Assembly (NCBI RefSeq): GCF_900637295.1
Contig: NZ_LR134363.1
Coordinates: 2,852,001-2,916,000, forward strand
Length of the DNA: 64,000 nt
Source: Actinomyces slackii
GTDB lineage: Bacteria; Actinomycetota; Actinomycetes; Actinomycetales; Actinomycetaceae
Direction: 5' to 3'
In this document: positions 1 to 8,757 of the stretch, in pieces
Numbering within the stretch: the first letter of the stretch is position 1
Layout: each line of letters starts with the position of its first letter
Made by a program: the position numbers and the translations under genes
The notes under the pieces: model-generated
What the model was told of the DNA's origin: nothing
Database searches by the model: none
What the model saw: only the letters and a program-made list of their open reading frames with translations

Positions 1-120
1 GGTGGGACAGGAGGCCAGTGCCTGGCGAATGCCGGCCAGGCGCGCCTCCAGGTGCGCGGCGTCGAGCACGGCGGGCTCGTGGGAGGTCAGGAGGCTGGAT
101 TCGGAATCGGCTTGGGTCAT
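1..120 (-). CDS. Partial gene, probably a second dynamin-like GTPase (N-terminus only)
   Basis: The frame opens with ATG at 120 and leaves the window after 40 codons. Its ATG lies inside the ATGA that also holds the stop codon of the upstream GTPase gene, so the two genes overlap by 4 bp and are probably translationally coupled. The 40 visible residues carry no motif: a polar start followed by a helix rich in Ala and Leu. Adjacent pairs of dynamin-superfamily GTPases are common in actinobacteria, so a partner GTPase is the best guess. That is inference from position, not from sequence. Confidence 0.6.
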   Translation of the reverse strand, partial: MTQADSESSLLTSHEPAVLDAAHLEARLAGIRQALASCPT

Positions 121-1712
121 GCTGCTGCTCCGGGACGGGTGAAGGGCTTGAGCTCGCCTGCGCGCAGTCGCAGTGCAGCGGCGAACCCGGGGGCGGGCGC
201 GAGGGAGGCGGCCGCCCCAGGAGGAACAGTAGCGGTCAGCGCCTCCTCCACGGCCTCCATGAGCAGGGATCGGGCCTCCTCCCACTGGCTCTCGATGCCC
301 AGGCGGCGCACCGCCCCCACCGCGCCCTCGACCCCGCTGGCCGCGGCCACGAGCAGGTCGACGGCGCCGGCCTGGGTCAGGCCCTTGGGGGCGGCCTGCG
401 CGTGGGCCCCCAGGTATCCGGCCCAGGACTCGACAGTGGTGCCGGCAGGATCGCCCTGACCCAGGAGCCTGCCGCTGTAACCGCCGGCCCCCGCCTCCTG
501 CCAGGCCTGCTCGACCCTTTGCAGCAGACCGAGGGTGGCGGCCTGGAGCTGGGCGGCCAGGGCCTCTCGGGCCTCCTCGGCCAGGACGGCCAGCCCCTGG
601 GCGCGAGCCTTCTCCGCGCGCCCCAGGAATCCGCGGCGCAGCCGGCCGCCCTGGGCCAGGGAGGCCAGTGGCCCGCCGGCGGAGGCCAGGGTGAGCCAGC
701 GGGTGGCTGTGGCCCCCTCCCCGGCCGATCCCCTCCGCAGATCCATGCGCAGGCGCTCAACCGCGACCCGTCGCAGGGAGGCGCTGGCCTCCTCCAGCTC
801 CTGGGCGGCGGCGCGCTGGGCATCCACAGCATCGGCCAGGGTGGCCAGGTCTGCCCGCAGCGCCGTCCACACGCCCTTGCCGGTGCGCCGCACCAGGCCG
901 GCAGCGCGATGGCGGCCCGCCAGCAGCTGGATCCAGTCGCGCAGCTGAGCCATGGAGGCGGTCGGGAGCAGGCCCTCGTGGGGGCCGGCGTCGGGCACGA
1001 CGAAGAAGGGGGACTCCGACAGGCCCAGCCCCTGCAGCCGGGTGGTCAGGTCGCGGCGCACCTCGGACAGGATGGTGGAGGGGACGCGGTTGAGCACCAC
1101 GGCGATGGGGGTCTCGCGCCGGGCCGCCTCCTCCAGGGTCACCCAGGGGGTCTGGTCGCCGTAGCGGGCGGCGGTGGTGACGAAGAGCCACAGATCCGCG
1201 GCATCCAGGAGCCTGCCCGCCAGCGCCCGGTTGGCCTCATGGACGGAGTCCAGATCAGAGGCATCGATCAGGGCCAGGCCCGCCGGGATCGCCTCGGAGA
1301 CGACCTGCTCGCAGACCTCCCGCAGGGGGTGCTCCGCCAGGGACTCCTGATCCTCGGGGTTGACCACCAGGACGGGGGTGCGTGTCGTGGGCCGCAGGAC
1401 CCCGGCGTCGGAGACCTCCTGCCCCAGGACGGAGTTGACCAGGGTTGACTTGCCGGCTCCGGTGGAGCCGCCGACCACGACGATGGAGGGGATGTCGGCG
1501 TCCTGGAGGCGGGGGATCACCTGGTCGCGGACCTGGCCGATCAGGGTGGTGCGCAGGCTGCGGGCGTCCTGGACTCCCTCGGCGCGCAGGGACAGGTCAA
1601 GGTGCTCCAGGTCGCCCACCAGGTCGGTCAGGACGTCGAGGAGCTGGGCACGGGACAGGGCCGAGACAGGGACGTCTTCCTCGGCGCGGGTCGGGGAAGC
1701 AGGTACGGGCAT
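117..1712 (-). CDS. Dynamin-family / P-loop GTPase
   Basis: A 531-residue protein with an N-terminal GTPase domain. The G1 P-loop GGSTGAGKST is at residues 81-90. A Thr-rich switch (RPTTRTP) is at about 107-113, and a G4-like LNRV at about 207-210 replaces the usual NKxD. The rest is Ala/Leu/Glu-rich helix, as in bacterial dynamin-like proteins that bend or repair membranes. No signal peptide is seen, so it is probably cytoplasmic or membrane-associated. The last residues of the downstream partner gene's ATG overlap its stop. Family assignment is firm for a P-loop GTPase and less firm for dynamin function, since the helical part was not aligned to a known structure. Confidence 0.75.
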   Translation of the reverse strand: MPVPASPTRAEEDVPVSALSRAQLLDVLTDLVGDLEHLDLSLRAEGVQDARSLRTTLIGQVRDQVIPRLQDADIPSIVVVGGSTGAGKSTLVNSVLGQEVSDAGVLRPTTRTPVLVVNPEDQESLAEHPLREVCEQVVSEAIPAGLALIDASDLDSVHEANRALAGRLLDAADLWLFVTTAARYGDQTPWVTLEEAARRETPIAVVLNRVPSTILSEVRRDLTTRLQGLGLSESPFFVVPDAGPHEGLLPTASMAQLRDWIQLLAGRHRAAGLVRRTGKGVWTALRADLATLADAVDAQRAAAQELEEASASLRRVAVERLRMDLRRGSAGEGATATRWLTLASAGGPLASLAQGGRLRRGFLGRAEKARAQGLAVLAEEAREALAAQLQAATLGLLQRVEQAWQEAGAGGYSGRLLGQGDPAGTTVESWAGYLGAHAQAAPKGLTQAGAVDLLVAAASGVEGAVGAVRRLGIESQWEEARSLLMEAVEEALTATVPPGAAASLAPAPGFAAALRLRAGELKPFTRPGAAA

Positions 1713-1990
1713 GCCCCAACCCTAGAAGCACTTGCCCAGGATGTGGAGTTTGAACGATGAACTCCCGCGCGCCGCGGCGCGATCGGCAAGTCGCGTAGAG
1801 CGATGCCGCCATGCCCCGGGCCGCTCAGGGGTCGACGAGGCGGCCATCAGAGCACGTGCGGAGTGCTAGGAGCGAGACCTCGACGACAGGCCCCAGATCA
1901 CCCCGCGGATGACCCTCGGCATCACCGAGTTGGACGACGCAGCACTCGGTCTCAGTGGCCGCCTGACTTCAGCCACCAAGAGCACGAAAG

Positions 1991-2028
1991 GAGGCCCTTC
2001 ACCACCCATCCGGGTGGTGAAGGGCCTC
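1991..2028 (-). terminator. Strong hairpin downstream of the DUF2335 gene
   Basis: A perfect 17-bp inverted repeat (1991-2007 with 2012-2028) closes on a 4-base loop. It lies 45 bp past the stop of the minus-strand DUF2335 gene. No T-tract follows, which is usual for actinobacterial hairpin terminators. The 278 bp between this hairpin and the GTPase start at 1712 show no convincing gene. Confidence 0.7.
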
Positions 2029-2073
2029 CGACCTCCGAAACGAGATCGTCGGCGAGCTTACCGGGCCAGGCCG

Positions 2074-2628
2074 CTACTCGCTCTGCTTCTTGGAGCGTGT
2101 AGCCGTGATGATCTGTGGGCCGATGGCGAATGCTGTCGCCAGCCCAGTCACTGCTGCTGAGGCGGATTCGCCGGCAACGAGGAGGCCAATCGTGGCCGCG
2201 CCCAGTAGCCACGGGAAAAACGCGACCGCCCAGGCGGCCCCGAGGAAGGCTCGGGCCTCTGCCTTCGTCGTGGTCCTCTGGTTCTCGATCTCGGCGGCAT
2301 GAGCCTTCTCAGCCATGGCGAGTATCCGGTCGGCCGCTCCAGGCAGGGCCTGCTCGTAGCCCAGGAAATGCCCTGGCGGAGGCAACGGGCCTATGTGCGT
2401 GTACGTCAGCGAGGCCGCCGAGTAGGCCGCTCCTCCTTCATCGCCAGACGGATGGACTCCCCCACCCGATTCCAGGAGCTCTTCGCCACGCCCTGCCTGG
2501 GAGTCCGGATGCTCCTGTAGTTCTCCACCGTTGGGTTCAGAGCCAGGCGCGCTCCCCTTCTGCTGCCCGACCGTACTGCCTCCAGCACCGGGTTCATCAA
2601 GGCTCGCCCCCTCATCATCGTGGATCAT
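2074..2628 (-). CDS. DUF2335-family membrane protein
   Basis: A 184-residue protein. Residues 1-75 are acidic, Gly-rich and low in complexity. A core at about 80-115 carries GPLPPP, then a Tyr, a PGAADRIL stretch and an Ala/Glu helix. Two hydrophobic segments follow (about 128-151 and 155-175), with a short basic cytoplasmic tail. The PLPPP...PGAAxRI pattern followed by two membrane spans is the DUF2335 arrangement, a predicted membrane family of unknown function often found in accessory DNA. The ATG at 2628 has AGGAGA just upstream. It stands alone between a terminator and tRNA-Arg, a position typical of acquired genes. Function is unknown. Confidence 0.65.
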   Translation of the reverse strand: MIHDDEGASLDEPGAGGSTVGQQKGSAPGSEPNGGELQEHPDSQAGRGEELLESGGGVHPSGDEGGAAYSAASLTYTHIGPLPPPGHFLGYEQALPGAADRILAMAEKAHAAEIENQRTTTKAEARAFLGAAWAVAFFPWLLGAATIGLLVAGESASAAVTGLATAFAIGPQIITATRSKKQSE

Positions 2629-3001
2629 GGGTTCTCCTACTGTATGTGGTCGGCCTCTCCGTTGTGAAGCCCAACGAGAGCCTCATCGCTCGCAGGCGAA
2701 ACGTGCCATCTGATGTGCAGCGAGAGGACCGGAGCCGACAGGAGGGACGGCTCATGATATCTGGTGTGCCGGGTGACCTCGAAGGAGGTGCGCACCTCGT
2801 TGATCTGCTCGGGTGTCATCGACTCGAGGTCGTCGCGCGTAAGTTGAGTGACCGAGCCGATGGCGTCACCGCAAGCGCGGGCACGTACTTGGGGGGCTTG
2901 GAGGCTGGCATGCTGAAGGCGGCTTGGCTGCCCGGAGCATTACGCTCAAGTGGGCTGCCCGCCGCCTTCGGGCTCATTGTATCAGTTCTTGGAGATCCCC
3001 G
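2629..3001. other. Intergenic stretch with a possible decayed gene
   Basis: About 370 bp between the DUF2335 gene and the tRNA terminator. On the minus strand an open frame from about 2640 to 2940 has no start codon. It reads a coding-like segment containing LTRDDLESMTPEQINEVRTS. This may be the tail of a lost phage-type or hypothetical gene, but nothing else supports it. No promoter or repeat was recognised. Confidence 0.3.
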
Positions 3002-3026
3002 GCTTCCCCTGCGATCACGGGGAAGC
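3002..3026 (-). terminator. Hairpin after tRNA-Arg
   Basis: An 8-bp stem (3002-3009 with 3019-3026) around a 9-base loop begins 2 bp past the 3' end of the minus-strand tRNA gene. It is a likely processing or termination hairpin. No T-tract is present. Confidence 0.5.
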
Positions 3027-3028
3027 GC

Positions 3029-3104
3029 TGGTGCCCCCGGCCGGACTCGAACCGGCAACCTGCGGATTAGAAGGCCGATGCTCTATCCATTGAGCTACGG
3101 AGGC
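3029..3104 (-). tRNA. tRNA-Arg (anticodon UCU)
   Basis: The full cloverleaf reads on the minus strand with an encoded CCA. The acceptor stem GCCTCCG pairs with CGGGGGC (one G-T pair), the D stem is GCTC/GAGC, and the T arm is GCCGG-TTCGAGT-CCGGC. The anticodon loop CTTCTAA gives UCU, decoding AGA and the rare AGG. The anticodon stem (TCGGC/TCCGC) is odd: only the three middle pairs are Watson-Crick, with mismatches at 27-43 and 31-39. The decoding loop itself is canonical, so the identity is secure even if its efficiency is not. Confidence 0.92.
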
Positions 3105-3303
3105 GTGCGCCGTGGCGCCGGCCCAGACTACGGCATGCCAGACGCCGCCGCACCGCCCCAGTACCACCCATCGTGGGATGAGGCGCCCCGGCGCCCCTGT
3201 CCCGACGGTGCCCGCTCCCCATCCTCCACGCCCCCACCTGGCAGCGCGGCCGCCAGTATGGTTAGAAGGCACAGCCCCGCCCCGACGTCCCGGAAGGACT
3301 CCC

Positions 3304-6021
3304 GTGGTTCCCACTGCACTGGTCGTGCGCCTGCTGTCAGCCCAGGCCTCCAGCGAGCCCCAGACCTTCACCGAGGCCTTCACCGTGGGCCGCGCCCCCG
3401 ATAGCGGGGTGCAGATCATCCACCCGCTGGTCTCGCGCACCCACCTGCGCCTGACTCCGACGCCCACGGGCTGGCAGGTGACCTGTCATGGTCGTAATGG
3501 CATGCTCGTCAACGGCGCAGTCACCCGCGAGGCGCTCATCACCGCTGGCACGCGCATCCAGCTCGGCGATGCCTCAGGGCCCGCACTGGGGCTGACCCCC
3601 ATCGCCTCCCAGGCCCCTGCCCAGGCGCCCCAGAGCATGGCACCCCAGGGGATGGCGCCCCAGGGCGCGCCAATGCCCGGACCCGTGGCCCTGGGTCCTT
3701 CTCCGGCGTCGTCCGTCCCCTACCAGGGCCGGCCCCAGCAGGGCACTCCGCCCCCCATGCCATCCCCGGGCACCCCGGCGCCCGGGGCCACGATCCCGGG
3801 GCCGCCGATGCCCGCCCCGCCCCAGGGCGCGCCGGGCGGCATGGCGCCCTTCAACCAGGCCCCCTACGCCACCGTTCCGGGAGCGGCTCCCGGCCACTCC
3901 CCCATGCCCCCGAGCGCGCCGTCGGCGCAGTCGGCCAGCTCCGGCGCCTTCCCCTCCTCGCACCACACCGTGAAGTCCTTCAAGGTCACCTCCGGAACGA
4001 TCGGCCGCGCCCCGGACAACGCCATCGTCCTGGATGACCCGCTCGTCTCCAAGCACCACGCCCGGATCGACATGACCCCCCAGGGACTGACGATCACCGA
4101 CCTGGGCTCGACCAACGGCATGTACCTGGCCGGGCAGAGAGTCCCGAATGTGCTGGTCACCCAGCCGGTCGTGGTCGGCCTGGGCTCGACCTTCGTGTCC
4201 TTCAGCCCCGATGGCACCAGCGAGATCCAGGTGGCCGGCGGTGCGGGAGGCGAGCTGGTGGGCAAGGACCTGACCTTCAAGGTCAACGGCGGCCAGCTCA
4301 CCCTGCTGGACGGGATCTCCTTCTCCCTGCCCGGCAACGAGCTGCTGGCCGTGGTGGGACCCTCCGGGGCGGGAAAGTCCACCCTGCTCAAGGCACTGAC
4401 CGGCGAGCAGAAGGCCCAGGAGGGCCAGGTGATCTTCGATGGCCTGGATGTCTACGAGCACTACCCGGTCATGCGCAACAAGATCGGCGTGGTCCCCCAG
4501 AACGACGTGGTCCACGCCGCCCTGACCGTGCGCCAGACCCTGGAGTACGCCGCGGAGCTGCGCTTCGCCAAGGACGTGTCCAAGGCGGAGCGCAAGCAGC
4601 GCATCACCGAGGTCCTGGAGGACCTCGACCTGACCGCGCATGTGGACAAGCGCGTCAAGAAGCTCTCCGGCGGCCAGCGCAAGCGCGTCTCAACGGCGAT
4701 CGAGCTGCTCACCCGCCCCAGCCTGCTCTTCCTGGATGAGCCGACCTCCGGCCTGGACCCCCAGCTGGACCGCGATGTCATGGACCTGCTGGCCTCCCTG
4801 GCCCACGGGACCCGCCCCGGCGATACGGGCCGCACCGTGGTGGTGGTCACTCACAACGAGAATCACATCGACCGAGCGGACAAGGTGCTCATCCTGGCCG
4901 CCGGGGGCCGACCGGTCTACTACGGCTCCCCGCGCGAGGTCCTCCCCCACTTCCGCCAGCGCCTGGCGGAGATCGCCTCGCGGGGCCAGCTCCTGCTCAA
5001 CGCCCCCAAGGGCACCCTGCCCGATCCTCCCGCCGTGGACGGCTACGCCGATGTCTACGCCCTGATCCGCAATCACACCCCCGAGCTGCGGGCATACCTG
5101 GAGGCCACCGTGCCCTCGACCCGCCGAGGCGGGGCGGCGCCCTCCACCCAGACCAAGGCCCCCGAGCAGAAGGGCACTCGCAAGCAGTCAGGGCTCCGCC
5201 AGATCTCCACCCTGGTGCGACGGCATCTGAGGATCGTGGCGGCCGACCCCTCCTACCTGGCCTTCATGCTGCTGCTGCCGGTCATCATGGGCCTGCTGAC
5301 CAAGGTGATCGAGGGCGATCACGGATTCGCCGTCCCCGACTACCCCGACCCCACCCCCCAGGCCCCGGTCGTCTACTCCTCCCAGGCGCTCCAGCTCCTC
5401 ATCATCCTCATCACCGGGGCGGCCTTCGCCGGCATGGCGGCCACGATCCGCGAGCTGGTCGGGGAGCGGGACGTGTTCCTGCGGGAGAAGGCCGTCGGGC
5501 TGAGATCGGGCGCCTACCTGATCGCCAAGTCCATTGTCCTGGGGCTGATCACCACGGTGCAGACCGCGATCATGGTGGGCATCGCCCTGGCTCTCAACGA
5601 TGGGCCCGACGACGCCGTCGTCGTGGGCATCCCCGAGCTGGAGCTGGCCCTGTGCTGCTGGGTGGTGGCCTTCGTCTGCGGCCTGCTGGGACTGGCGGTC
5701 TCCTCCTTCGTCTCCTCCTCCGAGCAGGTCATGCCGGTGCTGGTGGTGACGATCATGGCCCAGCTGGTCCTGTCCGGCGGGATCGTCCCCGTCGAGGGCA
5801 GGGCGGTCTTCGAGCAGCTGTCCTGGTTCATGCCGGCCCGTTGGGGCTATGCGATGGCCGCCTCCACGGTGGACATGCTGACGATCCTGCCCACGCGGGA
5901 CGATGCGCTGTGGGATCACACCTCCAAGCAGTGGCTGACCAACCTGGGGGTCATGTCCGGCCTCGGCCTGGCCTGCATGACCGCCTGCTTCATCGGCCTG
6001 GCCCGGCGAGGACGGCGCTGA
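3304..6021 (+). CDS. Twin-FHA-domain ABC exporter (Rv1747-like ATPase-permease fusion)
   Basis: A 905-residue fusion. An FHA domain spans about 13-90, followed by a Pro/Gly/Met-rich linker of about 120 residues. A second FHA domain at about 222-300 has GRAPDN, SKHHA and LGSTNG motifs. The ABC ATPase (about 316-550) has Walker A GPSGAGKST, signature LSGGQRKRV and Walker B LLFLDEPTSGLD. An ABC-2 permease of about six spans (about 637-905) completes it. This is the order of Mycobacterium tuberculosis Rv1747, a cell-wall lipid/glycolipid exporter controlled by kinase-dependent FHA binding. GTG at 3304 is chosen because GGAAGG sits 6 bp upstream and FHA1 starts soon after; the frame is open further up but has no good ribosome site. 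It converges on a Ser/Thr kinase gene across a shared terminator. Confidence 0.88.
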   Translation: MVPTALVVRLLSAQASSEPQTFTEAFTVGRAPDSGVQIIHPLVSRTHLRLTPTPTGWQVTCHGRNGMLVNGAVTREALITAGTRIQLGDASGPALGLTPIASQAPAQAPQSMAPQGMAPQGAPMPGPVALGPSPASSVPYQGRPQQGTPPPMPSPGTPAPGATIPGPPMPAPPQGAPGGMAPFNQAPYATVPGAAPGHSPMPPSAPSAQSASSGAFPSSHHTVKSFKVTSGTIGRAPDNAIVLDDPLVSKHHARIDMTPQGLTITDLGSTNGMYLAGQRVPNVLVTQPVVVGLGSTFVSFSPDGTSEIQVAGGAGGELVGKDLTFKVNGGQLTLLDGISFSLPGNELLAVVGPSGAGKSTLLKALTGEQKAQEGQVIFDGLDVYEHYPVMRNKIGVVPQNDVVHAALTVRQTLEYAAELRFAKDVSKAERKQRITEVLEDLDLTAHVDKRVKKLSGGQRKRVSTAIELLTRPSLLFLDEPTSGLDPQLDRDVMDLLASLAHGTRPGDTGRTVVVVTHNENHIDRADKVLILAAGGRPVYYGSPREVLPHFRQRLAEIASRGQLLLNAPKGTLPDPPAVDGYADVYALIRNHTPELRAYLEATVPSTRRGGAAPSTQTKAPEQKGTRKQSGLRQISTLVRRHLRIVAADPSYLAFMLLLPVIMGLLTKVIEGDHGFAVPDYPDPTPQAPVVYSSQALQLLIILITGAAFAGMAATIRELVGERDVFLREKAVGLRSGAYLIAKSIVLGLITTVQTAIMVGIALALNDGPDDAVVVGIPELELALCCWVVAFVCGLLGLAVSSFVSSSEQVMPVLVVTIMAQLVLSGGIVPVEGRAVFEQLSWFMPARWGYAMAASTVDMLTILPTRDDALWDHTSKQWLTNLGVMSGLGLACMTACFIGLARRGRR

Positions 6022-6033
6022 GCGACGACCCTG

Positions 6034-6071
6034 CCGCGCGGCCCGCCCCGGACTCGGGGCGGGCCGCGCGG
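6034..6071. terminator. Bidirectional terminator between exporter and kinase genes
   Basis: A perfect 17-bp GC-only inverted repeat (6034-6050 with 6055-6071) with a 4-base loop. It starts 12 bp after the exporter stop and lies 63 bp from the stop of the convergent kinase gene. It can serve both transcripts. Confidence 0.75.
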
Positions 6072-6133
6072 GCGCTCACCGCCCCGGTCATGACCCGGGT
6101 GCCGGCCACGGGGCGGATCGCCGCCCTGGGCGG

Positions 6134-8626
6134 TCACTTCTCGCTCAGGGAGACCACGGCGATGTCAGAGGGGTTCGCGCCGTGGGAGACGATGAGCCGG
6201 CCGCCCTCCTCCGTGGGGGCCACGCCCCGATAGGTCCCCGCCGCCTTCCACACCACTGAGCCGTCATCCAGGGACAGCCCGAGAACCGATTCGGTCTGCG
6301 CATCGCTGGGCTCACCCACCTGCGCGACGAGGATGTCGCCGCCGATGATGCCCAGGGGCTTGATGAGGCAGGTCTGCCCCTCACTGCGCTTCGGGATCTC
6401 CAGCGCCTTGCCCTTGGCCGTGGCCGTGCAGGCGTGGATGTCGACGGCGACCTCCTCGACCCCGTTCGGTCCGACGGCGTAGTGGGAGGAGGGGCGGGCG
6501 CTGCTCGCCCTGTAGGCCTCGGCGAGGGCCTCGGGGCTCAGCGGCGTGGAGGTGGCCACGTTCACCGTGCCGGAGAAGTCCCCCGTGATGGTCTGCGTTG
6601 TCGTGCCCTCGGCGTCGTAGATGGTGGCGCCGTCCTTGGTCAGGCGGGCGAATGCCTGCGTGCTCAGGGTGAGGTCGAATCCCCCGGGCGGGCTGCCGGC
6701 GCCATCGTCGGAGAAGTCCGGCTCCTCGTCGCGCACCGAGGTCAGCACTGCGCCCGTCTGGGCCGATAGGACCTGGATCGCATGGGACTCGCTCTCGTAG
6801 GTCAGGACGAACCCGTTGCGGACGATGCCCTCGCTGTACTTGCCATAGGCCCTCCAGGCCTCCTTGCCCTCGGCGTCCAGGGCGATGAGGTCGCCGTCGA
6901 AGACATCGGCGTCGACCAGGATGGTGCGCTCCTCGGCTGCGCCGATCAGCGTGGACTCGCTGGGGCCGGGAACCGCGGAGGTCGAGCCATCACGGCTCAC
7001 CAGGACCCGCTTGTCACCCGACTGGGTGCACAGGAGTGCCTCGGAACTCCAGAAGGCGGCCTCGGAGCACTCCCCGCTCCAGACCGAATCCGTCGCGGCG
7101 GCGCTCAGGTCGTAGAGCGACCATGTGCTGCCCGACTCTCCCGCGAGCATGCTGCCGTCGGGGGAGATGCGCAGCTCGGAGATCTTCGAGACGCGCATGT
7201 CCTCACGGGCCCGGCTGGCCTCGGGAAGGGAGATGAGCCATCCTGCCTGGACCGAGCCCTGGTCCCGGTAATGGCGCCACAGCAAGAACCCGCCGGCGGC
7301 CAGCGCGATGACGAGCACGACCGCCAGCGCTGGGATCCACAGGCGCCTGCGCCTCCTGCGGCCCCCGGGCGCAGCGGCGGCAGCCGGCGCCGGGGACCCA
7401 GGCGCCATGCCCGAGGAGATGGCCAGGGGTCCCTGCGTCGGGGGTGGGAGCGGCCCACCCGGCATCGCGCCGTCGCCGATCGCCGTGGGCGGGGTGGCGG
7501 CGGGCAGGCCGGAGAGCTGGGCGGACAGCGTGGGGGCTGTCGTGCCCGCCACGGTCGCGGCCCACGGGCCAGACGGAGTGCCAGGAGCAGTGCCGACAGG
7601 ACTGCTCGGCGCACTGGCCGGGCCGGCGGGGGCAGGCGCGCCGCCGGGGGCCGGCTGGTCCCAGTCGTAGGGCGCCTGGGAGATGGCCGACTCCGGAGGC
7701 GCGGCGAGCACCGGGGCTGCGGGCAGCCCTGCGAGCTCCGTCTGAAGCGCATCGAGTCGGTGGATGACCGCCTCAAGAGGAGGACGGGCACTGGGATGCT
7801 TGGCGAGCATGGCGGCGACCACCTCCCACAGCGCATCGGGCACGCCCTGGGGGCGCCCCGGGTCGCGCCGCGCGTGCTGGGCCAGCAGCCGCGCGGCGTC
7901 CCCGGTGAAGGGAGTGGTTCCACACGCCATCTCATAGAGCATGATGCCCAGGGAGTAGATGTCCGCGGCCGGGGTGGGGGCCTGGACGGAGAGGATCTCC
8001 GGGGCCATGTACAGCGGGGTGCCGATCACCCCGGTGGCCTGGGCGGAGGTGAGGGTGTCGCAGATGCGGGCCACGCCGAAGTCCGCCACCTTGGGGATGA
8101 GGAGGCGGCGCTGCCCTCCCATCTCGAAGCCGGAGGACACCAGGGTCTGGACTCCTCCGGCCTCCTGCCCGGCCCAGCCTCCTGCCGAGGCGAGCAGGAT
8201 ATTGGCCGGCTTGACGTCGCGATGGACCACCCCGGCCTCATGAACGGCGGCCAGCCCCTGGGCGATGCACGAGCCGATGGCGGCCAGGTTGGCGGGCTGG
8301 AGCGAGCCCTCGGCGCGCAGCAGGTCGCGCAGGTCCCCGCCGTCGACGTAGTCCATGACGATGGCGAAGGTCGCGCCCTCGATGACGACGTCCCGGATCG
8401 CCACGACGTAGGGGCTGCGGACCCGCAGCAGGGTGGAGCGCTCCTTGATGAAGCGCTCGACGACGTCGGGGTTGTCCACCAGATCGGAGCGCAGGATCTT
8501 GAAGGCCAGGGGCTCCTCGGAATCCACCCGCCTGCCATGCCACACCTCCCCCTGCGCCCCGGCGCCGACCGGGGCCTCCAGGAGGTAGGAACTGCCAAGG
8601 CGGTAGGGCGCAGGACTGTCAGTCAT
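6134..8626 (-). CDS. Transmembrane Ser/Thr protein kinase with extracellular propeller-like sensor
   Basis: An 830-residue Pkn-type receptor kinase. The kinase domain (about 12-285) has a Gly loop GAGAQGEV, Lys43 in AFKIL, HRDVKPAN at 135-142, ADFG at 181-184 and APE at 208-210. A Pro/Ala-rich juxtamembrane linker follows. The single membrane span at about 430-450 is preceded by an Arg cluster. The C-terminal 370 residues are outside the cell and read like a PQQ/WD-type beta-propeller (ISPDG, repeated strand-turn units) rather than PASTA repeats. Between the HRD loop and DFG there are about 25 more residues than usual. It faces the twin-FHA exporter gene, so phosphorylation of that exporter, as PknF does for Rv1747, is the natural reading. 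Confidence 0.9.
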   Translation of the reverse strand: MTDSPAPYRLGSSYLLEAPVGAGAQGEVWHGRRVDSEEPLAFKILRSDLVDNPDVVERFIKERSTLLRVRSPYVVAIRDVVIEGATFAIVMDYVDGGDLRDLLRAEGSLQPANLAAIGSCIAQGLAAVHEAGVVHRDVKPANILLASAGGWAGQEAGGVQTLVSSGFEMGGQRRLLIPKVADFGVARICDTLTSAQATGVIGTPLYMAPEILSVQAPTPAADIYSLGIMLYEMACGTTPFTGDAARLLAQHARRDPGRPQGVPDALWEVVAAMLAKHPSARPPLEAVIHRLDALQTELAGLPAAPVLAAPPESAISQAPYDWDQPAPGGAPAPAGPASAPSSPVGTAPGTPSGPWAATVAGTTAPTLSAQLSGLPAATPPTAIGDGAMPGGPLPPPTQGPLAISSGMAPGSPAPAAAAAPGGRRRRRRLWIPALAVVLVIALAAGGFLLWRHYRDQGSVQAGWLISLPEASRAREDMRVSKISELRISPDGSMLAGESGSTWSLYDLSAAATDSVWSGECSEAAFWSSEALLCTQSGDKRVLVSRDGSTSAVPGPSESTLIGAAEERTILVDADVFDGDLIALDAEGKEAWRAYGKYSEGIVRNGFVLTYESESHAIQVLSAQTGAVLTSVRDEEPDFSDDGAGSPPGGFDLTLSTQAFARLTKDGATIYDAEGTTTQTITGDFSGTVNVATSTPLSPEALAEAYRASSARPSSHYAVGPNGVEEVAVDIHACTATAKGKALEIPKRSEGQTCLIKPLGIIGGDILVAQVGEPSDAQTESVLGLSLDDGSVVWKAAGTYRGVAPTEEGGRLIVSHGANPSDIAVVSLSEK

Positions 8627-8757
8627 CGGAAACTCCGCTGAGGTGTGGCAAGCAGGAAACGGTCGGCAGGGCGACCATACCGCCGTTTCGCCGAGCGCAG
8701 GGCCGCACCCGCGCTCCCCTGCCGGGCTGGCCCGTTCCGGCGCTAGACTCAGCGCCC

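Noticed and set aside
2115..3404. 429-codon plus-strand open frame spanning the tRNA gene
   Set aside because: It runs through a tRNA and over the DUF2335 gene; residues show no domain.
6782..8641. 619-codon plus-strand open frame
   Set aside because: Antisense to the Ser/Thr kinase gene; no ribosome site or recognisable domain.
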